A stretch of 64,000 nt of DNA from UBA1952 sp965200035 (GTDB lineage: Bacteria > Bacteroidota > Bacteroidia > Chitinophagales > Chitinophagaceae). The stretch is from contig OZ241334.1 in NCBI GenBank assembly GCA_965200035.1, positions 1,488,001 through 1,552,000 of the forward strand, written 5' to 3'. The notes under the pieces were generated by a model. That model made no database searches, was not told the origin of the DNA, and saw nothing but the letters and a program-made list of their open reading frames with translations. This document shows, in pieces, positions 41,865 to 50,232 of the stretch. The first letter of the stretch is position 1; each line of letters starts with the position of its first letter. The translations under genes and the position numbers were made by a program.

Positions 41865-42518
41865 ATGAAATATATATTGCATATAGATACTTCGGGACCC
41901 GCCAGTATGGTGCTGCTTTCCGAAAATGGCAGGTTGCTGGCCGAGCAGCGGAATGAAGCAGAACGCGAGCATGCCGGAATGATCAATCATATGATCGAAG
42001 CCGTAGTGCAGGAAGCGGGTGTCAAATTGAAAGATCTTGCTGCAATTGCCGTATGCAGCGGTCCCGGCTCCTATACCGGCCTGCGCATTGGGCTGGCTAC
42101 GGCCAAAGGCCTGTGCTACGCACTTGATAAACCGCTCATTATGCAGAACAGGCTGGAGCTATTGGCCGGAGATGCGGGACAAGAGGTGGTTATGGTCCTG
42201 CTACCCGCGCGCGAGGGCGAATATTTCACTGGTATCTATAACAATTTTGGACATGTGGTTTTTTCACCAACACATGCACTAACGGTTCAGGTACGTTTGC
42301 TGATTGAAGAGTACAAGGTTACCAAAATAGTTGGCCATGCAGACGAAGACATTATGCATGAGCTAAAAAACATAAACTTTAATGCGTTAAATCAAATTAA
42401 TTCTTATTTTTGGTCTTCCGCAGCTATGTATGCATTTGATCATCAACTTTTTCAGTCAATTGCAACTGCAGAACCTCTTTATTTAAAGTCCGTTTATATC
42501 CATAAGAAAACTTTTTGA
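41865..42518 (+). CDS. tsaB: tRNA threonylcarbamoyladenosine biosynthesis protein TsaB
   Basis: 217 residues from 41865 (an adjacent ATG at 41862 is equally possible). TsaB partners TsaD in making t6A37 of ANN-decoding tRNAs. ASKHA-fold start YILHIDTSGPASMVLLS; EHAGMINHMIEAVV; and the very conserved GPGSYTGLRIGLATAKGLCY. The C-terminal part is shorter and diverged (LYLKSVYIHKKTF), as in other Bacteroidota. Its promoter box overlaps earlier frame codons, which rules out the longer start at 41847. Confidence 0.92.
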   Translation: MKYILHIDTSGPASMVLLSENGRLLAEQRNEAEREHAGMINHMIEAVVQEAGVKLKDLAAIAVCSGPGSYTGLRIGLATAKGLCYALDKPLIMQNRLELLAGDAGQEVVMVLLPAREGEYFTGIYNNFGHVVFSPTHALTVQVRLLIEEYKVTKIVGHADEDIMHELKNINFNALNQINSYFWSSAAMYAFDHQLFQSIATAEPLYLKSVYIHKKTF

Positions 42519-42597
42519 AAAAATGGAACATAAATCATAAGCTGCTTTATTTTAATAAGGTTTTAACGTTGGTTTAAGTTTTTTTCTCAATATATGC

Positions 42598-42627
42598 TTG
42601 GTACTAATTGAACATATCGTATATTTG
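42598..42627 (+). promoter_or_regulatory. Full Bacteroidota promoter of the ArsR-like gene
   Basis: TTG (42598-42600), exactly 19 bases, then TATATTTG (42620-42627): a good match to TTTG-N19-21-TAnnTTTG. It leaves an AT-rich leader of ~85 nt before the ATG at 42720, long for this window. Confidence 0.65.
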
Positions 42628-42719
42628 CACCTTCGAAATACATACTAATTATAGTTTGCATTTCAATTAGATTTTTGTTATCAAAGTTTTCACCCCCTTT
42701 TTTAAAATCAATAAAATTC

Positions 42720-43154
42720 ATGGAAACAACAATGAATGGAAACACGCTGGTAATCCGCAAAGAAGAAAGTGCAGATGACCAAATTAAGCTGGATTATGTA
42801 GCTGTAAAGACAGCAGCTATGACGCTTCGCGCAATTAACCACAAGCTGCGTCAGCAAATCGTTAGGCTGCTTGAAGAGAACAAGCGCATGAATGTTACTG
42901 ATATCTATGTAAAACTGCGTCTTGAACAGAGTGTTGCTTCTCAGCACCTCGCTATCCTGCGCCGCGCCAACATCGTTATCACCGAGCGCGATGGCAAGTT
43001 TATTCATTATGCACTTAACCATGCACGCATCGCTAGCATCGCGCAATTCGTTCAGGATCTGGTAAACAGCGATACTGAGTCCAAGGGCTCACGCCGCAAA
43101 CACGCAGACCATGCACATGCAGAAAATGCTTCTGTAGCTGAAGCAACTGTTTAA
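42720..43154 (+). CDS. ArsR-type winged-helix regulator
   Basis: 144 residues from the ATG at 42720 (METTMNGNTLVIRKEES). Residues ~35-105 are an ArsR/SmtB winged helix: LRAINHKLRQQIVRLLEENK, MNVTDIYVKLRLEQSVASQH (recognition helix), LAILRRANIVITERDGKFIHYAL. The metal-binding ELCVCDL motif of true ArsR proteins is missing, so the signal is not obviously a metal. A His-rich tail (RRKHADHAHAENA) might bind metal. Own promoter and terminator, so monocistronic. Confidence 0.88.
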   Translation: METTMNGNTLVIRKEESADDQIKLDYVAVKTAAMTLRAINHKLRQQIVRLLEENKRMNVTDIYVKLRLEQSVASQHLAILRRANIVITERDGKFIHYALNHARIASIAQFVQDLVNSDTESKGSRRKHADHAHAENASVAEATV

Positions 43155-43177
43155 TTCAATCATTAGTCCTTTATAAG

Positions 43178-43209
43178 AATCCCGGTGCACTCCACACCGG
43201 GATTTTTTA
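43178..43209 (+). terminator. Terminator of the ArsR-like gene
   Basis: Stem ATCCCGGTG/CACCGGGAT (43179-43187 with 43195-43203) followed by TTTTTTAT. Confidence 0.88.
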
Positions 43210-43248
43210 TTGATAAAACATATATGCGGCGCGGGCAATGCCATTGGC

Positions 43249-43256
43249 TAATTTTG
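43249..43256 (+). promoter_or_regulatory. -7 promoter box (TAATTTTG) of the GT39 gene
   Basis: TAATTTTG fits TAnnTTTG, 36 bp before the TTG start at 43293. Confidence 0.45.
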
Positions 43257-43292
43257 CCCGTAATCTGAATTTATTCTCAAAAAACATATCGC

Positions 43293-44948
43293 TTGCCCAA
43301 GATACCTGCCTGGATTTTTTTCCTCATTGCCGCCCTGTACTTTACTGCCGCACGGGTAGATGTGATGGATGTGGATGCAGCTCAGTATGCAGAGATGAGT
43401 CGGGAGATGATACACAGCCACGACTATCTGCACCTGTACGATCATGGCAGGAATTATCTGGATAAGCCGCCTATGCTGTTCTGGCTTAGCTCGCAAAGCA
43501 TGAGTGTATTTGGCGTCAATAATTTCGGCTACAAGCTGCCTTCTATTCTTTTTGCATTACTGGCATTGTATGCTACTTACCGGCTCACCCGATTGCTGTA
43601 CGATGAAGCTACAGGAAGACTGGCAGCATTGGTTCTGGGTGTCTGTCAGGGATTGTTCTTAATGACGAATGATGTACGCACCGATACGATATTGATGTCT
43701 TTCGTAATTACAGCCATGTGGTGCATCAAAGAATGTGAAATAAAGCGGCGATGGTATTATATATTGGGCGGATGCGCTGCGCTGGCCGGTGGACTAATGA
43801 CCAAAGGACCGATTGCACTTTTTGTGCCTGTTTTTGCGTTCGGTGCCGATTGGGTGCTGAAGCGCAACTGGAAAGCGCTGTTCAATCCCTGGCATTTATT
43901 GGATCTGGCCATTGTTCTGATCCTGCTCATTCCTATGTGCATCGGGCTGTACCAGCAGTATGATCTGCATCCTGAAAAGTGGATCGAGAATAAGCAACAC
44001 GTATCCGGCCTGCATTTCTTTTTCTGGGTACAAAGCTTCGGGCGTATTACCGGCGAAAGCTCGTGGGATAATGGTGCGGATATGTCATTCCTGCTGGTGA
44101 ATATGCTCTGGGCGTTTCTTCCCTGGATTTTATTGTTTCTGGCGGCGCTTGTGGTGAATGTGCGTGAGCTGATTCAATCCCGCTTCCGCCTTCCGGCCAG
44201 CGCAGAATGGGTTTCTACCGGAGGTTTTATACTGACTTACCTTTCCCTGAGCCGCTCGCATTATCAGTTGCCGCATTACATTTTTGTAGCATTTCCATTG
44301 GCCGCTATTATGGTAGCCAAGCTGATGCATGATTTTTTTGAATGGAACAAGTATCAAAAGCTGGGCCGCATCTTTACCGGCATACAAACGGGGATGAGCG
44401 CATTGCTTTTTGTAGGCGTATTGCTTATCCTTACCATTGTTTTTCCAACAGGGTGGCTGGGCATTGCACTATGGGCAGTTGCGGTAATGATCTGGCTATT
44501 TATCACCTTTCGCAAGGGTCTGGCAACAACCAGAATGCTCCGCACCAGCGTAGTAGCGATGCTATTGGTCAATGCATTCCTGACCAATCATTTTTATTAC
44601 CGGCTGCTGGCTTATCAGGCAGGCTCACAGGTGGGTCGCTTTATCCGCGATCATGATATACCAGCCAACCATTTTATAGCCTGGCAGATGAAAGACCCGC
44701 TGGATGCGCTGGACTTCTACGCAAAGCGCGCGCTGCGCAATACAGATCATACTTATCTGGCTGCCTGTAGCGGAGATTATGTGCTTACGATGGATGATGG
44801 CCTGGCGATGCTTAATAAAATGGCCCGTCCTTACAAAATGGTAAAGACAGGCCGGTTATTTAAAGTAAGTGAGCTAACACCAGAATTTCTGAACCTTAAG
44901 ACACGGCAGCAGGCTACGCACGCCTATTATCTGGTGCAGCTTTTATAA
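43293..44948 (+). CDS. Glycosyltransferase family 39 (ArnT/PMT-like)
   Basis: 551 residues. Integral membrane glycosyltransferase using a polyprenyl-phosphate sugar. N-terminal first loop: RVDVMDVDAAQYAEMSREMI followed by YLDKPPMLFWL, the D-x-D-E/A and DKPP motifs of the ArnT group. About eleven hydrophobic segments follow (ALLALYATYRLTRLLYD, GGLMTKGPIALFVPVFAF, NMLWAFLPWILLFLAAL, HYIFVAFPLAAIMV), and a C-terminal periplasmic tail. The start is a TTG because no ATG lies between the preceding stop and the domain; an ATT could also serve. Target (lipid A, protein or other) unknown. Confidence 0.85.
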   Translation: MPKIPAWIFFLIAALYFTAARVDVMDVDAAQYAEMSREMIHSHDYLHLYDHGRNYLDKPPMLFWLSSQSMSVFGVNNFGYKLPSILFALLALYATYRLTRLLYDEATGRLAALVLGVCQGLFLMTNDVRTDTILMSFVITAMWCIKECEIKRRWYYILGGCAALAGGLMTKGPIALFVPVFAFGADWVLKRNWKALFNPWHLLDLAIVLILLIPMCIGLYQQYDLHPEKWIENKQHVSGLHFFFWVQSFGRITGESSWDNGADMSFLLVNMLWAFLPWILLFLAALVVNVRELIQSRFRLPASAEWVSTGGFILTYLSLSRSHYQLPHYIFVAFPLAAIMVAKLMHDFFEWNKYQKLGRIFTGIQTGMSALLFVGVLLILTIVFPTGWLGIALWAVAVMIWLFITFRKGLATTRMLRTSVVAMLLVNAFLTNHFYYRLLAYQAGSQVGRFIRDHDIPANHFIAWQMKDPLDALDFYAKRALRNTDHTYLAACSGDYVLTMDDGLAMLNKMARPYKMVKTGRLFKVSELTPEFLNLKTRQQATHAYYLVQLL

Positions 44949-44954
44949 TGTTTT

Positions 44955-45689
44955 CTATTTGAAAACTTTGAAGAAATAGGTCATCGTACCTTCCTGCAGC
45001 ACCAGCTCGCCGTTGCTGCATTTGAGTATTTTGAAATCGCGCTTATCCGTTCCTGTAGTATAGATGGTATTATCCTCAAAGCGGTCGATATTCCAACTGC
45101 CCGTTTCCGGTGTGCGCTGCGCCGCATAAGCCGCGCCGTTCATCTTATCGCCATTCAGGTGAATATCTACTGACTTGATGAGGCGCGTATAATCGATCTT
45201 TTCCTGTGTTACCGCGCTTGTTCTTTTAAATGTTTCCCATTTTCCGGAAAGCTGGCTTTTATCAACTGTTCCCTGCGCTACCGCTTCATCTGCCGCGCGG
45301 GCGGTGCTGGATGCACTACTATTGCTGGGCGGCGGTACTACCTTTTTGTACTTCGTGAATTCATAGCTGGCTCCATCTTCGCTTTTAAGGACCATTTTTA
45401 CCGGCGTCACAGATGCTATAGTAAAATATCTTGCGCCCATATCCAGCGCTTTATCGGTTGTTTTATAAGTGCCCCGGTAAGCGTAGCCCATATCCTTCTG
45501 CCATACATATTCATTGCCCATCAGAAAATCGATCCGCACGGTATCTGTGAAGGAGACTTCTTCGCTCTTGGCTGTCCATCTTTTCGTTTCTTTCCAGTTG
45601 CCGGTCAGCTCGGGTGTTTTACCTTTGGCTACCATAGTGGTAACCGGCAGCGCGAGGATTACTGCAGGAATTAGTTGTCGAAAGCGCAT
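44955..45689 (-). CDS. Periplasmic protein with two lipocalin-like repeats
   Basis: 244 residues. Signal peptide MRFRQLIPAVILALPVTTMVA. Two similar halves: PELTGNWKETKRWTAKSEEV (from ~28) and SQLSGKWETFKRTSAVTQEK (from ~145), each followed by a strand-rich stretch (YRGTYKTTDKALDMGARYFT; GSWNIDRFEDNTIYTTGTDK). A Pro/Ser linker joins them. This looks like an internal duplication of a lipocalin-like (DUF4923/DUF5004-type) domain. Ligand unknown. Convergent with the GT39 gene, 6 bp apart. Confidence 0.72.
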   Translation of the reverse strand: MRFRQLIPAVILALPVTTMVAKGKTPELTGNWKETKRWTAKSEEVSFTDTVRIDFLMGNEYVWQKDMGYAYRGTYKTTDKALDMGARYFTIASVTPVKMVLKSEDGASYEFTKYKKVVPPPSNSSASSTARAADEAVAQGTVDKSQLSGKWETFKRTSAVTQEKIDYTRLIKSVDIHLNGDKMNGAAYAAQRTPETGSWNIDRFEDNTIYTTGTDKRDFKILKCSNGELVLQEGTMTYFFKVFK

Positions 45690-45749
45690 AGCAAGTACTT
45701 TTTAAAAAACGGTCAGCCAAAATTATCCTATCCCAAAAGCATTTTCCTG

Positions 45750-46529
45750 ATGTCTCAGTCACTCACATTTTCGCTCGTTCAGTCAGATATTATCTGGGAA
45801 GATAAGGCAGCAAACCTTTCACAATATAGCAAGCTTATCCAAGGCATTCAAGGCAAAAAAGAGATCGTGCTGCTTCCGGAAATGTTCAGCACCGGCTTCT
45901 CGATGAATCCGGCTCACCTGGCAGAAGATATGAACGGACCTACGGTACAATGGATGAAGGAGATAGCGACGCAGCACCGGATAATACTGGCAGGCAGCTT
46001 CATTGCGGCAGAAGGCGATCATTTTTTTAACCGCTTTGTATGGATGCAGCCGGACGGGCAACATTATCACTACGACAAACGCCATCTTTTTGGCTTTGCA
46101 GAAGAAGACAAGCACTATAATGCCGGCGATAAAAAGCTCATCGTACAGGTGAAAGGCTGGAAGATATGCCCGCTGGTATGTTATGATCTGAGGTTCCCCG
46201 TATGGGCGCGCAATGCGGGTGCAGAGTATGATGTGCTGCTGTATGTAGCCAATTGGCCGCAGCGCCGCAGCCTTGCATGGAAGACATTATTGCAGGCGCG
46301 CGCTATCGAAAATCAGGCTTATTGTATTGGAGTCAATCGGGTAGGAAAAGATGGTAAGGAGATTGAGTACAGCGGCGACAGTGCAGTATTTGGCCCGTTG
46401 GGCGAGGCTTTACTGCCTCCGGTAAATGATGCCGGCGTACATACTATTACTTTGGAAAAAGCGCCATTGGAAGAAGCGCGGCAGCATTTTCCTTTCCTGA
46501 AAGATGCAGATCGCTTTGCCTTGCTTTAG
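45750..46529 (+). CDS. Carbon-nitrogen hydrolase, omega-amidase-like
   Basis: 259 residues from the ATG at 45750; the frame opens earlier but without a family match. Nitrilase superfamily triad: Glu44 (VLLPEMFSTGF), Lys110 (YHYDKRHLFGF), Cys144 (ICPLVCYDLRFPVWAR). Closest in pattern to YafV/Nit2 omega-amidases that hydrolyse 2-oxoglutaramate or 2-oxosuccinamate left by glutamine/asparagine transaminases. VANWPQRRSLAWKTLLQARAIENQ is characteristic of this branch. Soluble, cytoplasmic. Confidence 0.9.
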   Translation: MSQSLTFSLVQSDIIWEDKAANLSQYSKLIQGIQGKKEIVLLPEMFSTGFSMNPAHLAEDMNGPTVQWMKEIATQHRIILAGSFIAAEGDHFFNRFVWMQPDGQHYHYDKRHLFGFAEEDKHYNAGDKKLIVQVKGWKICPLVCYDLRFPVWARNAGAEYDVLLYVANWPQRRSLAWKTLLQARAIENQAYCIGVNRVGKDGKEIEYSGDSAVFGPLGEALLPPVNDAGVHTITLEKAPLEEARQHFPFLKDADRFALL

Positions 46530-46548
46530 TATTTTCAGTGCATAGATA

Positions 46549-46582
46549 TAAAAATGCCTCCGCAGAAAACGGAGGCATTTTG
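46549..46582. terminator. Bidirectional terminator between convergent genes
   Basis: 12-bp stem AAAATGCCTCCG/CGGAGGCATTTT (46551-46562 with 46570-46581), A-rich on one side and T-rich on the other, between the amidase (+) and the lipoprotein (-). Confidence 0.87.
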
Positions 46583-46602
46583 CAATTAAATCAGATCGCT
46601 TT

Positions 46603-46998
46603 TTACTCTTCCGATACCGGCAGATTCATAGTCTGCACGGTCTCTGAGGTGATGGTGTAAGGAATGCCGCCATGTACGCCCTGACTGATCATTGGGTCCC
46701 AGCCATTGCCGTAGAGATAGTATTGGCCAGCCTTCAGTCCAGAGAACACCGCAACGGTATCCGCCGGCGCTTTTACCACTCTTGCAGAATCATCATAAAT
46801 GCCATTGGATGGCTGATCCTGGGTGTTGTATTTGATATATACCGTGATGCTGTCTATGCGGCGCGCATGGTGAAAGGTATTTACTCTTAGCTGTGCATTG
46901 CCGCCCTTACCACCCACAGGTCCATCATCGTCTTTTTTGCAAGCCGCTGCAAAGACAATCAGTGATGCGCCAATCAGCGCGATTTTTTTGCTATTCAT
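46603..46998 (-). CDS. Small lipoprotein, metal-cluster candidate
   Basis: 131 residues. MNSKKIALIGASLIVFAAACKK has lipobox AAAC. The mature domain reads AQLRVNTFHHARRIDSITVY and PADTVAVFSGLKAGQYYLYG, a small beta-sandwich of prealbumin-like look. Three of its neighbours on this strand are also exported and rich in His or Cys. Last gene of the run 48928 to 46603, spaced 43 bp from the next. Function unknown. Confidence 0.7.
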   Translation of the reverse strand: MNSKKIALIGASLIVFAAACKKDDDGPVGGKGGNAQLRVNTFHHARRIDSITVYIKYNTQDQPSNGIYDDSARVVKAPADTVAVFSGLKAGQYYLYGNGWDPMISQGVHGGIPYTITSETVQTMNLPVSEE

Positions 46999-47041
46999 AA
47001 AAAGGTTATTTCTTAAATGAACTGATTTGTTTTTAAAATTT

Positions 47042-47449
47042 TTAAGGTTGTGTGCTGATCATCACGCTATCGCTTTTTGAATGCCCATTGTGATCCAGCT
47101 CAACGGTCAGCATCACTTTCAGAGCAGCCGTGCCGGATATGGTGTCTGCCCAGCTTTCTTCAAGGTTAAAATGATCGTCGTGTACATGTTCATCCACATC
47201 ATAGACGACAGCTCCGGTGGTTTCGTTGGTAACGATCAGCTCATAGCCGTGCAGCTCAAACGGCGCGGTCACAACGGCATTCATCTTCACTGTATCGCCT
47301 TTGTGAAAAACCTGGGATGACTGTGGCGCAGAACGGATAATGGATACCTGTGCCGGATCGGGATCTCCGCTGCTTTCACTTTTTTTGCAGGATGCAGCAG
47401 TAATCAGCAAACCAATAATAAACAGTATGCGATAATAAGTAGTCTTCAT
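47042..47449 (-). CDS. DUF4625-like lipoprotein
   Basis: 135 residues. MKTTYYRILFIIGLLITAASCKK has lipobox AASC. The mature part is one immunoglobulin-like domain (GDTVKMNAVVTAPFELHGYE ... LKVMLTVELDHNGHSKSDSV) with a His/Asp cluster DVDEHVHDDHFN that could bind metal. This resembles DUF4625 proteins, often found next to TonB receptors or metal-uptake genes. In an apparent operon with 46603 and 47470 (20-bp gap). Confidence 0.7.
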   Translation of the reverse strand: MKTTYYRILFIIGLLITAASCKKSESSGDPDPAQVSIIRSAPQSSQVFHKGDTVKMNAVVTAPFELHGYELIVTNETTGAVVYDVDEHVHDDHFNLEESWADTISGTAALKVMLTVELDHNGHSKSDSVMISTQP

Positions 47450-47469
47450 TTAGAAAAAGTCATGATTGT

Positions 47470-48396
47470 TTAAAAAAGAAAAAAGAAGGTAGCTTCTGTA
47501 TGCCCACCTGCGGTCACCAGGCCACCGGCGTACTGCTGCTCAAGCGGGTGATAATACATTAGCTGAAGCCCCCAGGATTTGTAATAGCCCTGAGCGCCCA
47601 TGGCAGCAAACAGCTGATGGCCGCCACTCACATCATTGATCCAGCCTTTGCGGTAATTATCCCAGTCCATAGAGGCATAGTTGTAGCGCAGTCCGGCCTG
47701 TGGCAGCACGCGGAATGCACGATGCTGCCACCAGTAAAATCCGGTCAGTCCGGCGCTCAGGCGATTGCCATACTTATAGCCTTCATGGTTGGCGGTCGTC
47801 TGTGTATAAGTCACATCCGCATTCACCCCCATGCCTTTTTTACGGATGGTGTAATTGACGTTGGCCAGAAAATCCCACGATCCGGTACCGGGCTGCATAT
47901 TGGGCAATCCATCATCACCCATAGAGGCCAGTGCATCGTGCCTGCCGGTAGGTAGTTTCAGTCCGCCGCCTGCCAGCAGCTTTTGCTGTAATGGCGCATC
48001 AGCATTTTTAGTGCCCAGCACTTCCACGTTGCCAAGCAGGCTCGCATCGCCAAGCCCGCTGCTGTAAGAGACTACTCCTTCTTCGTCCTTGCGATTGAAG
48101 TGATAAGGCACGAATGCCAGGAGCTGCACTTTGCGGCTGATATAATACCGGCCAATGAGCTGTACCGTCTGGTATTGCTCGGTAGAATGCTCCGGCGGAT
48201 CTCCGATATGAAAAGGAACATGGTCGCTGCTGAAGGTGCGGTACTGGTATTGCAGCCCTATAAAGTGACGGTAAAACTGCGGCAGGATGCCAATGTACTG
48301 GTTGCTGCCCGAGCACCCGCAGACATCGCAGGCATTTGCAGGAAGCGCACCAATAATGAACATCACAGCCAGCAGTCCGCCGAAAATGGTTTTCAT
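47470..48396 (-). CDS. Outer-membrane beta-barrel protein with CDVCGC motif
   Basis: 308 residues. Signal peptide MKTIFGGLLAVMFIIGALPANA. Mature N-terminus is CDVCGCSGSNQYIGILP, three clustered cysteines, then alternating-hydrophobic strands of a barrel (GLQYQYRTF, VQLIGRYYISRKVQLLAFVP, GLGDASLLGNVEVL, GGGLKLPTGRHDALA) ending in FFFLF, a typical C-terminal barrel residue pattern. Bacteroidota 'transporter' proteins of this form lie next to metal-handling genes. A role in export or sensing of a thiophilic metal is suggested by the cysteines, not shown. Confidence 0.75.
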   Translation of the reverse strand: MKTIFGGLLAVMFIIGALPANACDVCGCSGSNQYIGILPQFYRHFIGLQYQYRTFSSDHVPFHIGDPPEHSTEQYQTVQLIGRYYISRKVQLLAFVPYHFNRKDEEGVVSYSSGLGDASLLGNVEVLGTKNADAPLQQKLLAGGGLKLPTGRHDALASMGDDGLPNMQPGTGSWDFLANVNYTIRKKGMGVNADVTYTQTTANHEGYKYGNRLSAGLTGFYWWQHRAFRVLPQAGLRYNYASMDWDNYRKGWINDVSGGHQLFAAMGAQGYYKSWGLQLMYYHPLEQQYAGGLVTAGGHTEATFFFLF

Positions 48397-48523
48397 GCGT
48401 CTGGTATTTGTGTTTGTAGAAAATTGCAGGATTTGCTTAATAAAGCTGCCCTACCTGTAAGCATCTACAAAACCCATTCCCACTCTTTAAGAACGCAGGA
48501 ATGCAGCGCATTGTTGAAATAAA

Positions 48524-48928
48524 TCAGGCAGGAACAGCTAAAATACCTGCCTGCGGCGGATGAAAGACGGCTCCGGTAAATTCCTGTAAAGCCATTGGCC
48601 GGTAGAAGCCGGAAAGAACCGATGAGCTGGATATAAATGGTCTGCTGGTAAAAACAGCGATCTCAGGAACAATAAACGGACTGCTATCCGCCCATTGATT
48701 TTTGCTCTGAGGTCCCGGTCTGCCGGCCTCATCGCTTTTATCCGCTTTCTTCAGTTGCTTATTGAGGTAACATTTACCACAGCATTTCATCTGCGGCTTA
48801 TCGCGGTTTTCACAAAGGTTGGCAGCTATATACTGCTTGTTATATTCATACCACGCTACGATGCTCAGCTTCACCATACACTGGCAAAGGCTGCACACAA
48901 AGAGGAGTATGGCAATAGCCTGTTTCAC
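48524..48928 (-). CDS. Cys-rich membrane-anchored small protein
   Basis: 134 residues if translation starts at the GTG at 48928 (then KQAIAILLFVCSLCQCMVKL, one membrane helix); the frame also opens at an ATG at 49033. I prefer 48928 because a TACCTTTG promoter box sits at 48935-48942, inside the longer version. The family look is YEYNKQYIAANLCENRDKP followed by QMKCCGKCYLNKQLKKA: four Cys in CEN...CCGKC, typical of small Bacteroidota envelope proteins found beside metal-related genes. First gene of the 48928-46603 run. Confidence 0.68.
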   Translation of the reverse strand: MKQAIAILLFVCSLCQCMVKLSIVAWYEYNKQYIAANLCENRDKPQMKCCGKCYLNKQLKKADKSDEAGRPGPQSKNQWADSSPFIVPEIAVFTSRPFISSSSVLSGFYRPMALQEFTGAVFHPPQAGILAVPA

Positions 48929-48934
48929 AGAAAG

Positions 48935-48942
48935 CAAAGGTA
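48935..48942 (-). promoter_or_regulatory. -7 promoter box (TACCTTTG)
   Basis: Minus-strand TACCTTTG, 6 bp before the GTG at 48928. It argues for the GTG start and for a nearly leaderless mRNA. Confidence 0.45.
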
Positions 48943-49102
48943 GGAGATAAGCCACGTAACCAAACGGCCATTTTAAAATCTGATCAATTATGAGCTGCAC
49001 GGTATTTTCCTTCCAGCGTAGCTGCCCCCTCATCCTTTTAAACCTTCACAAATATTTATCCCCGGCAACCTTTGAGAATTAAGTAAACTTGTAAAGGAAA
49101 AT

Positions 49103-50101
49103 ATGGAACAGGAAAATACTACCGCGCCGGCATCTGTAGGGGTGGATGCCACAGAGCAGATACAACGACTGGTCAATCAGATGGAGCGCGTGATCCGCGG
49201 CAAAAGACCCCAGATAGAATTGGTAATCACCGCATTGCTGGCGGGCGGACATATACTGATGGAAGACAACCCCGGCACCGGCAAAACCGTACTGGCCCGC
49301 ACACTGGCTCACTGCATTTCCGGCGAGCAAGGAAATGATAGTGTCCTCTTCAAGCGCATACAGTTTACACCCGATCTGCTGCCTATGGACCTGATCGGCT
49401 CACACATCTTCGACGATCGCACCCGCGAGTTCGTATTCAAGCCCGGTCCGCTCTTTTGCAACGTATTGCTGGCCGATGAGATTAACCGGGCTTCACCCAA
49501 AGTGCAGAGCGCGCTGCTCGAAGCCATGGCCGAGCACCAGATTACCACCGGCGATGCCACACTGAAGCTGGAAAAAATGTTCTTCTCAATAGCTACGCAA
49601 AACCCGGTGGAGATGGAAGGCACTTATCCGTTGCCGTCCGCACAGCTCGACCGCTTCTTCATCAAGCTATACTTCGGCTACGTAGATGAAGAAACAGAGC
49701 TCAACATCTACCGCGAATATCTCGACATTGCCCAAAACCTCGACAATCTGGAGCGCGTGCTTAGTCTGCAGGACATCTTAGACTTACAGCAGCAAGCAGC
49801 AAATGTGCATGTGCATGACGAGATCGTGCGCAGCGTAAGCAACATCGTCCGTGCTACCCGCGCCCATGCAGATATATCCTTAGGCGCATCTACACGTAGT
49901 GGCATCGCCTTCCTGCGCTGCCTGCGGGCTTACGCTTTGGTGAAAGGGAGAACCTTCGTAATAGAAGACGATGTAAAAGACATCACCAGAGCCGTACTCG
50001 ACCACCGCCTCATTTACCGCAACAAAGAAGGAAAGCAAAACGCGCTGAACAGCATCATCAACAAAGAAACCGAAAGGCTGGCCAGGCTGCGCCTTTTCTA
50101 A
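49103..50101 (+). CDS. MoxR-family AAA+ ATPase
   Basis: 332 residues. AAA_3 chaperone-like ATPase: Walker A LMEDNPGTGKT, MoxR signature RIQFTPDLLPMDLIGSHIFD, Walker B NVLLADEINRASPKVQSALL, sensor-1 FSIATQNPVEMEGTYPLPSAQLDRF, and the C-terminal lid SLGASTRSGIAFLRCLRAYA. MoxR proteins usually pair with a DUF58/VWA protein to mature enzymes or respond to stress; here the partner downstream is a large secreted TPR-like protein instead. The gap of 131 bp to that gene holds one REP-like arm. Confidence 0.92.
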   Translation: MEQENTTAPASVGVDATEQIQRLVNQMERVIRGKRPQIELVITALLAGGHILMEDNPGTGKTVLARTLAHCISGEQGNDSVLFKRIQFTPDLLPMDLIGSHIFDDRTREFVFKPGPLFCNVLLADEINRASPKVQSALLEAMAEHQITTGDATLKLEKMFFSIATQNPVEMEGTYPLPSAQLDRFFIKLYFGYVDEETELNIYREYLDIAQNLDNLERVLSLQDILDLQQQAANVHVHDEIVRSVSNIVRATRAHADISLGASTRSGIAFLRCLRAYALVKGRTFVIEDDVKDITRAVLDHRLIYRNKEGKQNALNSIINKETERLARLRLF

Positions 50102-50120
50102 AAGGCGAACCACAAGCCCC

Positions 50121-50163
50121 ACACAGGGTCGGGACGAGCGCAGCCGGCCTGAACCGCCACAGG
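50121..50163 (+). repeat. REP-like single arm between moxR and TPR gene
   Basis: ACACAGGGTCGGGACGAGCG followed by CAGCCGGCCTGAACCGCCACAGG. It is the same sequence as the right arm of the hairpin at 60979-61062, ~11 kb away, with few mismatches. It appears to be a member of the REP family of the RAYT at 61056. Confidence 0.75.
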
Positions 50164-50232
50164 AAAAAACCAGACAGTTGCGCCAAAAGCGCGCAGTGCC
50201 TCCGCGACGCCGTGAGCACCAAAAGAAAAAAC

